Source: Ectocarpus siliculosus (taxonomy: Eukaryota > Sar > Phaeophyceae > Ectocarpales > Ectocarpaceae). Taken from it: a DNA stretch of 64,000 bases. The stretch is taken from the NCBI GenBank assembly GCA_000310025.1, contig FN648413.1, positions 187,690 through 251,689 on the forward strand. The letters are read 5' to 3'. The notes under the pieces are model-generated. The model saw nothing but the letters and a program-made list of their open reading frames with translations, was not told the origin of the DNA and did not search any database. Below, piece by piece: positions 1-9,436 of the stretch (within the stretch, counting starts at the first letter, position 1; each line of letters starts with the position of its first letter). Both the position numbers and the translations under genes were made by a program.

Positions 1-954
1 CAATATTCGAAAGGAAGGGTTTATGTCGTTCCTCGGATCCGCAGTAGTAAGATCTGAACAAGACATGATGGAATTCATGCATGGCACCCCTCGCCCGGGA
101 AATCTCCACGTGAGCGAATCATGTCTCCGGAAAGGCTAGAAAATACGTGGATACTTGCGCCAAAGCGGGAATCAATCTACACCCCATTGGCGTCGATCAC
201 TGACCGCAGGATGAAAGCCCGGCATCTGGTGATAGTTGTGTACCGCACTCGCCACCGAAACATCCGCAGCCCTCTTCCACATTGCATACCTGTCAGGAAC
301 AATTGGCCATCGCATGCATGGAAGCGTTGACTTTAATATCTTGTACATCGTGACGAGCGCTCGCGTTTCCATCGACGAACCAACAGTTAGTTGCGGCGTC
401 TTCAATGACGCCGCTAGAGGATGTTGGACCTCGTTTTAGGAGTGAGTACCGCTTGAGGAAGGAGTCGAACGAGGGATTGAAGTGAATATGCGATGCCATT
501 GCTAAACCTGTGTGAGAAACCTGTGTGAGATCGGAGCGCCGAACGATTCTTGTAAGGGGGAGTAGCATTCGCATTACTTACGGTGCGTTCGTCTGCTGTC
601 GCGCAATCCACTTCGGCGGCCGCAAACTTGGAGATTAGAAAGCACGCCCCAGCGAAAAGAAGCCTTGTGGCGGACATGTTCTCGTCCTACAATAGGTTGA
701 CCAAGATAAGACGGCAACGGAGCAAACATTGGCGGGTATTGCAACAAGCAGATATGGCAACACGCAGAAAGGGGTCGCCGAGAGTACTACGGTGGGCAAA
801 GTGGTCTGTGGGAAGGGGTGCTGTCGAAGAAACCTATCCATCCTGTCATTTTGTACACGTCGCGGGCTCTATCTCACCTTCTACGGGGACAATTTGGTGT
901 GCGGTGTAGACTATAGCCTATATATCGAAGAAGGTTCAAATATCCTCCTCCTGT
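1..954. other. No recognisable gene
   Basis: Only short overlapping reading frames occur on both strands. None has a recognisable motif, a splice pattern or a frame clearly better than its neighbours. A degenerate retroelement cannot be excluded, but I see no family motif to support it. Confidence 0.5.
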
Positions 955-2399
955 CCCTTAGTTGTGATAGCAACTCGACGAGTATCGTCGCGTTGCCTGT
1001 CTGAAGCTTTCCAGTTTTTTAGCGGTTAATTAAGTCGAGGGCGCACACCGCGACACGCTCGCCCACCGAGCACGACAAAGAGTTCTGTACACAGAGTAGA
1101 TGACATAAGATGTCACACCCCTTGCACACCCCCTCCCTGAACATTTTGTTTTAATTTTCAAAGCTCGATTACTTCACAGCAGAAAGCGTGGCGTGGCCGG
1201 GCGGGCGTTGGCACCGATAGCTTTCCGAAACAAACCTATCGTTTGACATCCTCGTCGTCGTGGACTAACATTATTCGCTGTGAATATCGATGATGCGATA
1301 TATTATGTCACCTACTGCCGGTACATGCCATGCATAAGAACAAGGAGCACCCTCCATACTCCATTAAGTTTTTGTATTTATTTATTTAGTAGTTGGATTG
1401 AAACCTCTCATTATACCCATCCATGAAGAAGTCGTTTTATACGCTAATACTTCATCATAAGTGCTGCAAAAACTATCCATGGACGAACCCCGCAGTTCCG
1501 TTGTTGTGTTCCGTTGTTGTTGGCTTCACAATCAGTTACAATCCCGTTCGTTCTACTCTCTCTACCCATTACCTTCTTCGTCTGTCCGTACTACTATGTA
1601 TGATATAGTCTGACACTTGACGCGGTCGATCCCCGCCGTGGTCACAGGCTAACTTACCCAGAAAAGTTACACGAAAATAAAATTGACCCTAAGAGGGTCC
1701 GCTAGTCAACGACAGATTTGTCTAGGACCCCCCGCTCGCTTCAATACGCTATGCGAGGTAGTAGCCACAGCCTAGACAATAAAGAAACAAAAGCAAAATA
1801 ATAATAGAGGCGACCTCGTGCGCACCCGAGAATACCGCCAGTCTTCGACCGGCACTTCTCACTACGCCCATCCATCCATGCGCATGCACTTCTTGGTGCC
1901 GCGGGACTCCTCCATGCTTTCAAGAAGAATCAATGCCGCCAATCATCTCGTTGGTCTTTTTCTGTCGTTTACATACATACATGTAGTACGCACGTCACAC
2001 CCGAATGAAAAGGAGACCACACCACCAGAACGCGCTCTCCGCACGCTGGGAAAGAATCCGGGACTAAATGAATGCGGACCCCAGAAGATGCGCTTTTCAC
2101 AGCAGCAGTAGGTTTCCTCTCCGAAACGAAAGAAACGGACGGGAGAAAGGGAAAAAAGAAAAAAGAAGAGGCGTAGTACGCGTTCCCCGTCATGAACATT
2201 TAATATGAGTCGTATTGTGGGAGTGGCAGGAACCTCTCTCTCTCTGCGATCAGGTCAGAAGGCCAACAGTCCCCGGGGCTCTTCTGTTGCACCCACCCAT
2301 GGACGGACAGTAGTAGCATGTCCTTCAGTAGACAACTAACTACTGCTGAAAATATTGGAGACCACAAATCAAACCGACAGGTGGGTCGTGGGTGGGCGG
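955..2399 (+). repeat. Inverted-repeat arm L, first part
   Basis: This stretch is closely similar to the reverse complement of about 41890-43745 (arm R), beginning near TTGTGATAGCAACTCG and running to GGGTGGGCGG. Arm L continues at 9442 beyond the inserted copia element. No protein-coding frame is shared by the two copies, so this looks like a non-coding dispersed element or a segmental duplication. Short modules inside it recur elsewhere in the window, for example the GTGACCACGGGAATCGACC module that leads into CAA repeats. Confidence 0.8.
2395..2399. repeat. Target-site duplication, left copy (GGCGG)
   Basis: GGCGG directly precedes the left LTR at 2400 and is repeated at 9437-9441 directly after the right LTR. 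Arm R (about 41855-41870) keeps the uninterrupted sequence, which confirms the insertion point. Confidence 0.93.
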
Positions 2400-2724
2400 T
2401 GAAAGGTAAACTACGCGGGGTGCAGCAAGCACGTTCTGGACGTTACTTGGGGCACTGGGTAGTCGGCCGTGTTAGGCCGAGAGAGAGAGATTGAGAGAGA
2501 GTTGGAGAGAGAGTGGGAGAAGGAAACTTGATTGGAGAGAGACGGTGGTGGTGGTGGAGAGAGAGAGGAAGAAGTGAGCGCAGCACGCACGCAAGCTTCA
2601 TCGCACCAACCACGCCAAAAGGGTCCCCGTGACCGCACCGATAGTACCCTGCAACACACGAAATTCCCAACACGTATCCCCCTGGGATCCTCACGACCAG
2701 ATACTGCTGCGAGTATATCTAACA
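2400..2724 (-). repeat. 3' LTR of element 1
   Basis: The 325-bp repeat ends in TGAAAGG and TAACA on the plus strand, so TG...CA on the element strand. It contains GA-rich tracts at 2481-2575. The PPT lies directly inside it at 2725-2737. Confidence 0.95.
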
Positions 2725-3035
2725 TCCCCCCTGCTCGCAACAGTTATTCACTGAAAACTTCGCGAACACTCGATATGTCAACCAAAATACATCTCTCCAA
2801 GAATATATGCCATCAATACTCGACCAGAATAACATAAGAGGGAAAAACAATTCTCCAAGAATATATGCCATCAATACTCGACCAGAATAACATAAGAGGG
2901 AAAAACAATTCAAAGGAACATGAATACTGCATCGCGCGTAACAAATACTTGGCGCGAGAAATGAAAGAAAACGGGAAACAAAACGAGAAACAAAACAAAA
3001 CCAAAACACAACCAATCAGAAAAACAATAAAATGT

Positions 3036-4457
3036 TCATGCCAAATTCATTGCAAAATCACGGTGAGACTCGAAAGCGTCCTTCGGCAAGCTCTTCGTGA
3101 GAAAATCTGCACGCTGGTACAGAGACGGCACGTGGATCACCGAAATTTCCTTCCTCTCTACCAGTTCCCTGAGAAAATGGTGCCTTACATCTATGTGCTT
3201 CGAGTTCGAGTTTGAGATGGGGTTCTGCGCTAGTTGAATCGCCCCCTGGTTGTCCTCGAAGACGGGGATACACGGCATGCCGACCTGCGGCAACATGAAA
3301 CGCCAAATCTGCCTCAAAAACAAAATCTCCTTCACTATGTCACCAAGCGCGACGTACTCTGCTTCTGTCGTCGAAAGCGTGACGCACTTTTGCGTTCTGG
3401 AAAACCAAGACACAGCGCCTCCTCCACACGTCACGATTCCCCCTGATACCGACCTACGGTCTGCTGCCTTGCTTGCAAAGTCCGCATCAGCGTACCCCTG
3501 CAAGCTGAATCCTTCTACTGTACCCCTCTGAAACGAAATACCAAAGTGACTCGTCCTCCTCGCATAGCCTAAAATATCCATCGCTGCATTCCAGTGTACC
3601 AGCTTCGGAGATGCGCAATACCTAGCTACTGCCCTTACAGCATTCGCAATGTCTGGCCTAGTTTGAGTCGCCAGCCACATCAACGATCCTACCAGCTCAC
3701 GAAACGGAAAGTCTGTCGCCACCTCATCCGCATCAAAATCAGAAAGCTTCACCCCCGAAGACATCGGAACGCTCTTACCTCCCACTACTCCATATTCTGC
3801 TGCTAGCTCGTCCGCGAAAGTCTGCTGAGAAATCGTCAACCTTCCGGTCTCCTTGTTCCTCTCGTAAAAGCACCCAGAATACCATCTCAACTCTCCCAGG
3901 TTCTTCACTGGCACGGACTTGTTAAGGTCGGCGCCAAACTTATCACATCTCTCCCTCTCTCCCACAGCAAAAATGTCATCTACATGTACTACCAAAATCA
4001 AAACAACACATCCATCCTCAATCAAACGAAACACACAAGCATCGGCCATGCACTGCTCAAAACCTAACGCCACTAAACACCTCTTCAGCATTGCATGCCA
4101 CTGCCTAGATGCCTGTCTCAAGCCATACAGACTCTTGCCTAGTTTTACAATCATTCCAGATAGAGCTCCACATCCCTGTGGCAAACGCATGTACACGTCT
4201 TCCTCCAACTCCGAGCGCACAAAAGCTTGCTCAATATCGAAATGACACAAGTCGAGATTTAACTCGCACGCCAACGCAGCCAACATCCTAACACACGAAA
4301 CAGAAACGGTAGGCGCGTACAGCTCTCCAAAGTCAATGTACTCTCTCTGCATATCACCTCTCGCTACAAGTCTCGACTTCACCTTAGTGGGCCATCCAAA
4401 TTCATCTGCCTTCCAATCGAATACCCACTTAGCGTTAATTGCGTTCTCCACTAGTTG
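3036..4457 (-). CDS. Element 1 reverse transcriptase and RNase H
   Basis: About 473 codons are open from just after the UAG at 4458-4460 to the stop at 3036. The order is RT then RNase H. Visible motifs are NAKWVF and LVARG at the RT start, SLYGL-QASRQW, the catalytic HVDD box, then RNase H motifs ADADFAS, TLSTTEAEY and EDNQGA, ending with KHIDVRHHFLRE. No ATG lies close to the beginning, and the reading frame joins the integrase frame exactly through the UAG. Translation by stop-codon readthrough is therefore the simplest explanation. The segment is intact and looks functional. Confidence 0.92.
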   Translation of the reverse strand, partial: QLVENAINAKWVFDWKADEFGWPTKVKSRLVARGDMQREYIDFGELYAPTVSVSCVRMLAALACELNLDLCHFDIEQAFVRSELEEDVYMRLPQGCGALSGMIVKLGKSLYGLRQASRQWHAMLKRCLVALGFEQCMADACVFRLIEDGCVVLILVVHVDDIFAVGERERCDKFGADLNKSVPVKNLGELRWYSGCFYERNKETGRLTISQQTFADELAAEYGVVGGKSVPMSSGVKLSDFDADEVATDFPFRELVGSLMWLATQTRPDIANAVRAVARYCASPKLVHWNAAMDILGYARRTSHFGISFQRGTVEGFSLQGYADADFASKAADRRSVSGGIVTCGGGAVSWFSRTQKCVTLSTTEAEYVALGDIVKEILFLRQIWRFMLPQVGMPCIPVFEDNQGAIQLAQNPISNSNSKHIDVRHHFLRELVERKEISVIHVPSLYQRADFLTKSLPKDAFESHRDFAMNLA

Positions 4458-4460
4458 CTA
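4452..4460 (-). promoter_or_regulatory. Candidate readthrough stop, UAG-CAA-CUA
   Basis: On the minus strand the integrase frame ends GTFTPAK-UAG and continues in frame as QLVENAINAKWVF, which is RT. The six bases after UAG are CAACUA, matching the CARYYA consensus known from tobacco mosaic virus-type readthrough. Element 2 has the same arrangement at 59290-59298. Function is inferred from the context and its conservation. Confidence 0.7.
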
Positions 4461-6005
4461 CTTCGCCGGAGTAAAAGTCCCTGCTTCCAACAAGCCGTAA
4501 AACTCCCTTTGCATAGAGTCGCTCCAAAGGTGCCGGTGCTCCGACGCCATGGCCTCTTTGTAGCTCTTGGGGACACGAAGGTCGCTGGCCTGGCAGTGAG
4601 GAAGGTCAGGGCGTTGCTGCGGCGGGCGCTGGTCTCGCAGCGTGGCGTCGATGTCTTCCCGGTTGGCGAGGAGCGTGGCAAATGCGAGTGGAAAGCCCGC
4701 TCCTCCAGCCCCCGGGTCCACCGCTGCGAGTGCTCCCGCCTGTTCTCCGGCCCCCGCTCCCCCCGGCTCTCCGGCCTCCGCCCCCCCCAGCTCCCTGCGC
4801 TCCTCATCCACCGCGCTCCGAGCCTCCAGCATCGACACCAGAGTGTTCTTGTCTAGCATCGAGATGAGTCCTGTGCTGTGCCTCGTGCCCGATCTCGTTC
4901 GGCTTGGCAGCCGCGGGTCTATCATACCCTCGGCCTTTGTACCCGGGCGAAGCTGCCGCATGGCGTGAGCCGTAAGCGGGGGCATCGCGGGGTCCGGCGG
5001 CGGCGGCTGGTCTGGATCGAGGGTCGCCAACGGTGACGGCGAAGAGGCAGAAGACGGCTGGCCAGGGGCGGGGGTCGCCGACGGTGGCGGCGAAGTGGCA
5101 GAGGGCGGCTGTGAAGGCGTGGGAGCGGACGGCGGCGTGGTCGCTGGCGGCGGCGTTGCGGCAGGTGGCGTTGCGGCAGTCGAAGGCGTCGGTGCTGGGC
5201 CAAAGTTGATCGAGACGACCGGCGGCGTGAACGGGGGGGGTGTCGGTGCAGCGGTGATACCAGCGGAACCCCCCTCGCCGGCTGGCGCCGACGTCACCCA
5301 CGACACGTTGTTGGTGTAGACGACGCGACCGGTGGACGCCTTGAGGACCTTGACGGTGCCGCTCGGGTGGTTGTCGCCGCCGTTCAGGTAGAAGCAGAGG
5401 GTGGCCTGGTCGTCGAGCTTGGTGCGGCGATCCTCGCGCATGAAGCCGGGCTGGAAGAACGGCAGCACGCGGAACGGCCCTTGCTCGCCGGTGAACATCT
5501 CGTGCGGCGAGCGCCGCCCGGGGTTGGCCTTGGTCGCCGACTGGTTAAGAGCGTCGGCGGCCCACTTCGCCGATTCCATCCAAAGACGGTCACCGCGCTC
5601 GTCGAGGCCGGGGATGGAGGCGAAGTCGACGTTGAACACACGGCCAGCGCTGCGGCGGGCGGCCATGCCGGCCTTCATAATCCGCCAGATGGCGCTCTCG
5701 ACGACGCCGTTGTACTTCGGAGTGCCCAGGCGGGGTGAACTCGACGCCGATGCCGTTGTCGTCGCAGAATTGCCGGAAGTCGCCACGGGTCCACTCGGTG
5801 CCGTTGTCGACGCGGAAACACTCGATGCGCCCGAGGTCGTACCGCCCCACGTCCGCCAGCAGCCTTTTCGTTGCCGCCAGCGCGTCGGACTTCCGCCGGA
5901 GACCGTAGACCTTGTTCCACCGCGAGGCGCTGTCGACGGCGACGAACAGGTAGAGGTTGCCGCCCAGGGAAGGCACCAGCGGTCCACACAAGTCCAGGTG
6001 AACAC
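4458..6005 (-). CDS. Element 1 integrase, C-terminal part and linker
   Basis: This frame takes over after a single extra G near 5728-5730 shifts the integrase out of the upstream frame. It continues from GTPKYNGVVESAIW, which carries the catalytic Glu of the integrase D-D-E triad, through KANPGRRSPHEM, the copia GKGY-like region and a long Pro/Ala/Thr-rich linker. It then reads PDLPHCQASDLRVPKSYKEA and ends at the UAG. The first roughly 90 codons of the open frame overlap the previous one and are shadow. An ancestral copy presumably had one continuous frame from Gag to the UAG. Confidence 0.85.
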   Translation of the reverse strand: MFTWTCVDRWCLPWAATSTCSSPSTAPRGGTRSTVSGGSPTRWRQRKGCWRTWGGTTSGASSVSASTTAPSGPVATSGNSATTTASASSSPRLGTPKYNGVVESAIWRIMKAGMAARRSAGRVFNVDFASIPGLDERGDRLWMESAKWAADALNQSATKANPGRRSPHEMFTGEQGPFRVLPFFQPGFMREDRRTKLDDQATLCFYLNGGDNHPSGTVKVLKASTGRVVYTNNVSWVTSAPAGEGGSAGITAAPTPPPFTPPVVSINFGPAPTPSTAATPPAATPPPATTPPSAPTPSQPPSATSPPPSATPAPGQPSSASSPSPLATLDPDQPPPPDPAMPPLTAHAMRQLRPGTKAEGMIDPRLPSRTRSGTRHSTGLISMLDKNTLVSMLEARSAVDEERRELGGAEAGEPGGAGAGEQAGALAAVDPGAGGAGFPLAFATLLANREDIDATLRDQRPPQQRPDLPHCQASDLRVPKSYKEAMASEHRHLWSDSMQREFYGLLEAGTFTPAK

Positions 6006-8517
6006 GCCCGAGTGGCTTGGACGCCCGCGCTCCCGGCCCCCGCGGCACCGACCCTCGCCTGCCCTTCGCCTTCATGCAGTCCGTGCACGGTTCCAGCTTG
6101 CCGGTGAGCACGATGCCTCTCTGCTGGGCGGTTTCTCTCAAAAGGGGCTCGCAAGCGTGGGCAAGGGAGCGGTGGAAGCGGTTGATGTCAACGGACTTTT
6201 CAGTCGAACCAAGAGCAAACGGGGACGCACCAGGGCCAAGCGCGGCCGCACCGAAGTCAAAATCAGCACCCCCATCAATGCTATCCAAAACAGCAGCTAC
6301 ATTCGCAGCATCAGTCTCAGGGATAAACGCGGGGAAAAACTCTTGATACGGGGTGTCATCATAGCCATCCATGAGCTGCTCGTCGGTGAGCACACTCGTG
6401 TCTCCAAGATCCATACCCGGAAAAGTACCCACACAAACAAACTCGGACGCCGAAGAAGGTACTACGCCGGCAGAGCCAGCGGGAGGGAAACGCAACACGG
6501 ACACCAATGATTCCGCGGAGCCCCCTTTTTGGGAAGGGGAACGCGTGGAGCCAACGGCGGGGGCGGAATCGGGGGCAGTCACGAATGCAGGCAAAGCAGA
6601 AGAGTCTACTATAGTTGCAGATGGGTCGTATGGTAAGCGCATGGCATATGCTGCAGACGCTTTTTCCTCCCTAGCAAATAGCAGTCCATTTTGGAGGGTT
6701 GCACCATGCTCGTCGTGCAGGATTTGTTGCTTTCGAGAAACTGCATGCGTTGAAAACAAATTGAAGCTCAGGTTCTCTACTACAGACACGTCAGTCAGCT
6801 TAACACACATCGTCGTTTTTTCACCTTTCTCATCCTCCTGAAAGAAACTAAGGTTGATGCTACCGATAGCTTGCACTTCTAGCAGTCGACCATCACCTAC
6901 GACGACATACTTCCTATTTGCGGGGATCTCCTGCAGATCGTACATGTGTAGACTACTGTTGGTAAAACTGTTGCTTGCACCTGAATCAGCTACCCATCTC
7001 TCGCTACCAGGCGGCCCCTCACTAGATTCCACACTCAGCAAAGACGAAGCAGACGCAGCAGACTCAACTCCAATCGTCACTCCTATCCTACCAAAAAAAT
7101 CTTCGGGGTGAGACTTGCCTAGGGGCACCGATTGTGCCGTGCAGAGGTGGAGGTAGCCCGAAGATGGAGGCGCGCCAGGAGAAGGGGCAGAGGACGAGGA
7201 GGAAGCGGTGCTGCTGCTGCCCGCGGGGGGGGGCTGACGTGGCTGCTCGGATGATGAATCTTGACCGGCGGGAGGGTAGTAGACGTAGTGGATCCCGCCG
7301 TCAGATGAACGGCTGTCTTCGTACCCGGAGGAGTAGCTGTAGCTGTCCCCGCCGCCGGCGTAGTGGGCGTACCCGGCGTCGTGGTAGCCGTCGTCGTAGG
7401 AGTAGCCTTCGTCGTAGTCGCCGTAATCTTCGTAGTAGCCACCATCATCGTGGGCGTAGTACACAACGTACGCCTGCTCTCTTCCGTGGCCAGAACGCGC
7501 GTGCCCCGGGCCTCTCCCTGCCCGATCTCTCTCGGCACGCCCGTCGCTGCTGTGGCGTCCCGCGGGCCCACGACCCCCCGGGTGACGCCCCAGACGACCA
7601 CCAGGCCCACGTCCACGAAGAGGTCGCGGGGGGGGTGAGGCTTGGCTCCAGCCACCGCCACCATGACCGGTGTGGTGCTGCTGCTCTATCCTCACCCATC
7701 GCCCGCCACCGCGGCCCGGTCCCGGCGGCGGTCTACCCCCTCGCTGGCTACCGCCGCCACCGCGGCTGCCGCCGCCCGAGCGACGTTCCTCGGCGCCCTC
7801 TCTCGAACGCGCACGCCGCAGTTGCTGCTGGAGACGACACTGCTCGTTGGTGTGAAGCTCGGACTGGTGGTAGCGGCAAAATCCGCCGGGGTCGTCGTTG
7901 AACACGTCACTATTTTTCTTCTCTCCGTCACGATTTTGGCCGCCAGCTGCTGCCTGACCGCCGTCTTGACCCCAGGATGCCCCCCCACTGCCCCCGCCGC
8001 GCCGGCCCATGCCGGATGCGGCGAGAGCGAGCTCCACCTCGCGCCTCTCCCCCTTGCTCCTCTCGCGCTCCATCTCCACGTGGGCGTCCCTCACCACAGT
8101 CTCAAGGGTACGCAACGTCAGGACATCATGGGCAAGCAGTATTCCTTTTTGCACGGCATACAACGAAGAGGGAAGGCCACGAGCAATGTCTTTGTTGGCA
8201 TCTGTTTCATCCTTAATCGTGCCTACAGATGCGAGACGCAGGCGAAGGGCCTCTGAGCGGGCAATGTAATCCTGTGGACTCTCGGACTCTTTCATCTCCA
8301 ACTCCTTCCAGTCCTGCTCCAACCTCGACTTTTCTGACTGCTTTTTCTCCTGATAGAACTCGGTCACTATTTTCCAGCCCTTTTGGGGACTCTCACACGC
8401 CAGAATCAAGCTCTGAATCGGGGGATACATAACCTTGCTTATGAGGATATTCCACAGTTTGAAAGACTTGTCTACCACTTCATTTCCAAAAAGTCTCCGA
8501 AGGTCTCCTACATTCAC
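5590..8517 (-). CDS. Element 1 Gag C-terminus, protease and integrase N-terminus
   Basis: Domains in order are: the remainder of the UBN2-like copia Gag (SKVMYPPIQSLIL, LEQDWKELEMKE); a knuckle at FCRYHQSELHTNEQC spaced C-X2-H-X4-H-X4-C instead of the usual CCHC; a Gly/Arg- then Tyr/Asp-rich low-complexity stretch; protease with WVADSGAS; and the integrase zinc-binding HHCC (FHRSLAHAC, CTDCMKAKGR) with catalytic Asp in HLDLCGP and VDNGTEW. The last 50 or so codons are out of frame because of one extra G in the integrase. The N-terminus of Gag lies in another frame (8480-9016). Confidence 0.9.
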   Translation of the reverse strand: MNVGDLRRLFGNEVVDKSFKLWNILISKVMYPPIQSLILACESPQKGWKIVTEFYQEKKQSEKSRLEQDWKELEMKESESPQDYIARSEALRLRLASVGTIKDETDANKDIARGLPSSLYAVQKGILLAHDVLTLRTLETVVRDAHVEMERERSKGERREVELALAASGMGRRGGGSGGASWGQDGGQAAAGGQNRDGEKKNSDVFNDDPGGFCRYHQSELHTNEQCRLQQQLRRARSREGAEERRSGGGSRGGGGSQRGGRPPPGPGRGGGRWVRIEQQHHTGHGGGGWSQASPPPRPLRGRGPGGRLGRHPGGRGPAGRHSSDGRAERDRAGRGPGHARSGHGREQAYVVYYAHDDGGYYEDYGDYDEGYSYDDGYHDAGYAHYAGGGDSYSYSSGYEDSRSSDGGIHYVYYPPAGQDSSSEQPRQPPPAGSSSTASSSSSAPSPGAPPSSGYLHLCTAQSVPLGKSHPEDFFGRIGVTIGVESAASASSLLSVESSEGPPGSERWVADSGASNSFTNSSLHMYDLQEIPANRKYVVVGDGRLLEVQAIGSINLSFFQEDEKGEKTTMCVKLTDVSVVENLSFNLFSTHAVSRKQQILHDEHGATLQNGLLFAREEKASAAYAMRLPYDPSATIVDSSALPAFVTAPDSAPAVGSTRSPSQKGGSAESLVSVLRFPPAGSAGVVPSSASEFVCVGTFPGMDLGDTSVLTDEQLMDGYDDTPYQEFFPAFIPETDAANVAAVLDSIDGGADFDFGAAALGPGASPFALGSTEKSVDINRFHRSLAHACEPLLRETAQQRGIVLTGKLEPCTDCMKAKGRRGSVPRGPGARASKPLGRVHLDLCGPLVPSLGGNLYLFVAVDSASRWNKVYGLRRKSDALAATKRLLADVGRYDLGRIECFRVDNGTEWTRGDFRQFCDDNGIGVEFTPPGHSEVQRRRRERHLADYEGRHGRPPQRWPCVQRRLRLHPRPRRAR

Positions 8518-9016
8518 ACCCCTCTTCCCGACCTTGACCTCGACCTCCAGTTCTCAACGCATCATGCACACCCTCCTCCTGAAAATATGAAATCATCTTA
8601 CCACGAAAAATATCAAACATAATGTACAAGTCCTGCTCCTTCTTTACACTACCAAGCCAAGGTTCGATTTCTGAGCCTGGATTGACACGTAACGTGCCTG
8701 AGCGGGCAAAGCCCTGTTGTTGAGCGATGGCCTCAGCTGTCGCCTTGGCCGCTTGCGCCACGATGTGTGCGACGCTGCTGGGGTCGTTGAATGTGGCTGG
8801 TGTACCCTGGCTGGAGGGTGATGGTTGGTTGCCAGTAGGTGGGACTGGGTTGCCGGTTGGAGTGGCTGGGTTGCCGGCTGGTGGTTGGGCAATGGTGACT
8901 TCACCCTCGTTGATCCTGTTGGCTTCGAGTTCGGCTTGCACTCGTTGCTGGACGATCTCCTCCACTTTTTGTTGTAGCTCTTCCCCGCTGAGGGCGGAGA
9001 GGTCGATGTCCTCCAT
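8480..9016 (-). CDS. Element 1 Gag N-terminus
   Basis: The ATG at 9016 is the first after the 5' LTR and opens MEDIDLSALSGEELQQK. A predicted coiled-coil-like stretch (QKVEEIVQQRVQAELEANR) and a Pro/Thr linker follow, then the Gag core (EPWLGSVKKEQDLYIMFDIF). It leaves frame at a GGGG run near 8519-8522, where one extra G separates it from the next frame. Element 2 is not shifted at this site, so the shift looks like a lesion or a sequencing error and not a programmed event. Confidence 0.85.
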   Translation of the reverse strand: MEDIDLSALSGEELQQKVEEIVQQRVQAELEANRINEGEVTIAQPPAGNPATPTGNPVPPTGNQPSPSSQGTPATFNDPSSVAHIVAQAAKATAEAIAQQQGFARSGTLRVNPGSEIEPWLGSVKKEQDLYIMFDIFRGKMISYFQEEGVHDALRTGGRGQGREEGCECRRPSETFWK

Positions 9017-9111
9017 GGTGTTTGGTGTTGTGGGAGTCTACCGATTGCGCGTGACTGCACAACCCCCGGATGGCTACGCCCGCGCGCAGATACCGTGATA
9101 TCGCACTAGTG

Positions 9112-9436
9112 TGAAAGGTAAACTACGCGGGGTGCAGCAAGCACGTTCTGGACGTTACTTGGGGCACTGGGTAGTCGGCCGTGTTAGGCCGAGAGAGAGA
9201 GATTGAGAGAGAGTTGGAGAGAGAGTGGGAGAAGGAAACTTGATTGGAGAGAGACGGTGGTGGTGGTGGAGAGAGAGAGGAAGAAGTGAGCGCAGCACGC
9301 ACGCAAGCTTCATCGCACCAACCACGCCAAAAGGGTCCCCGTGACCGCACCGATGGTACCCTGCAACACACGAAATTCCCAACACGTATCCCCCTGGGAT
9401 CCTCACGACCAGATACTGCTGCGAGTATATCTAACA
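9112..9436 (-). repeat. 5' LTR of element 1
   Basis: This is the second 325-bp LTR, nearly identical to 2400-2724, and is the promoter LTR of the minus-strand element. The leader between LTR and Gag (9017-9111) begins CACTAGTGCGATATCACGG. I could not match it confidently to a tRNA primer. Confidence 0.95.

Larger units (their letters stand above)
2400..9436 (-). mobile_element. Ty1/copia LTR retrotransposon, element 1
   Basis: This is a full-length 7,037-bp element read on the minus strand. It has two 325-bp LTRs, TG...CA ends, a GGCGG target duplication, a purine-rich PPT (CGAGCAGGGGGGA, minus strand, 2725-2737) and domain order Gag, knuckle, protease, integrase, RT, RNase H, which is diagnostic of copia. 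The LTRs differ at one position that I can see (A at about 2643 versus G at about 9355), so insertion is recent. The coding region has two single-base frameshifts, both in G runs, and a UAG between integrase and RT set in a readthrough context. The element sits inside inverted-repeat arm L; arm R is the empty site. Confidence 0.95.

Noticed and set aside
4642-5319. Several plus-strand open frames of 70-165 codons over the element 1 linker
   Set aside because: They are shadows of the Pro/Ala-rich linker on the minus strand.
5401-6510. Plus-strand frame of 369 codons
   Set aside because: Antisense to the element 1 integrase, which has all catalytic motifs in the opposite strand.
8500-8530. Programmed frameshift between Gag halves of element 1
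   Set aside because: The shift falls inside the Gag core, needs an extra G in a G run, and element 2 is continuous here. A lesion or read error is simpler.
9017-9111. Primer-binding site of element 1
   Set aside because: The leader after the 5' LTR does not start with a recognisable tRNA 3'-end complement; an internal or half-tRNA primer is possible but cannot be shown.
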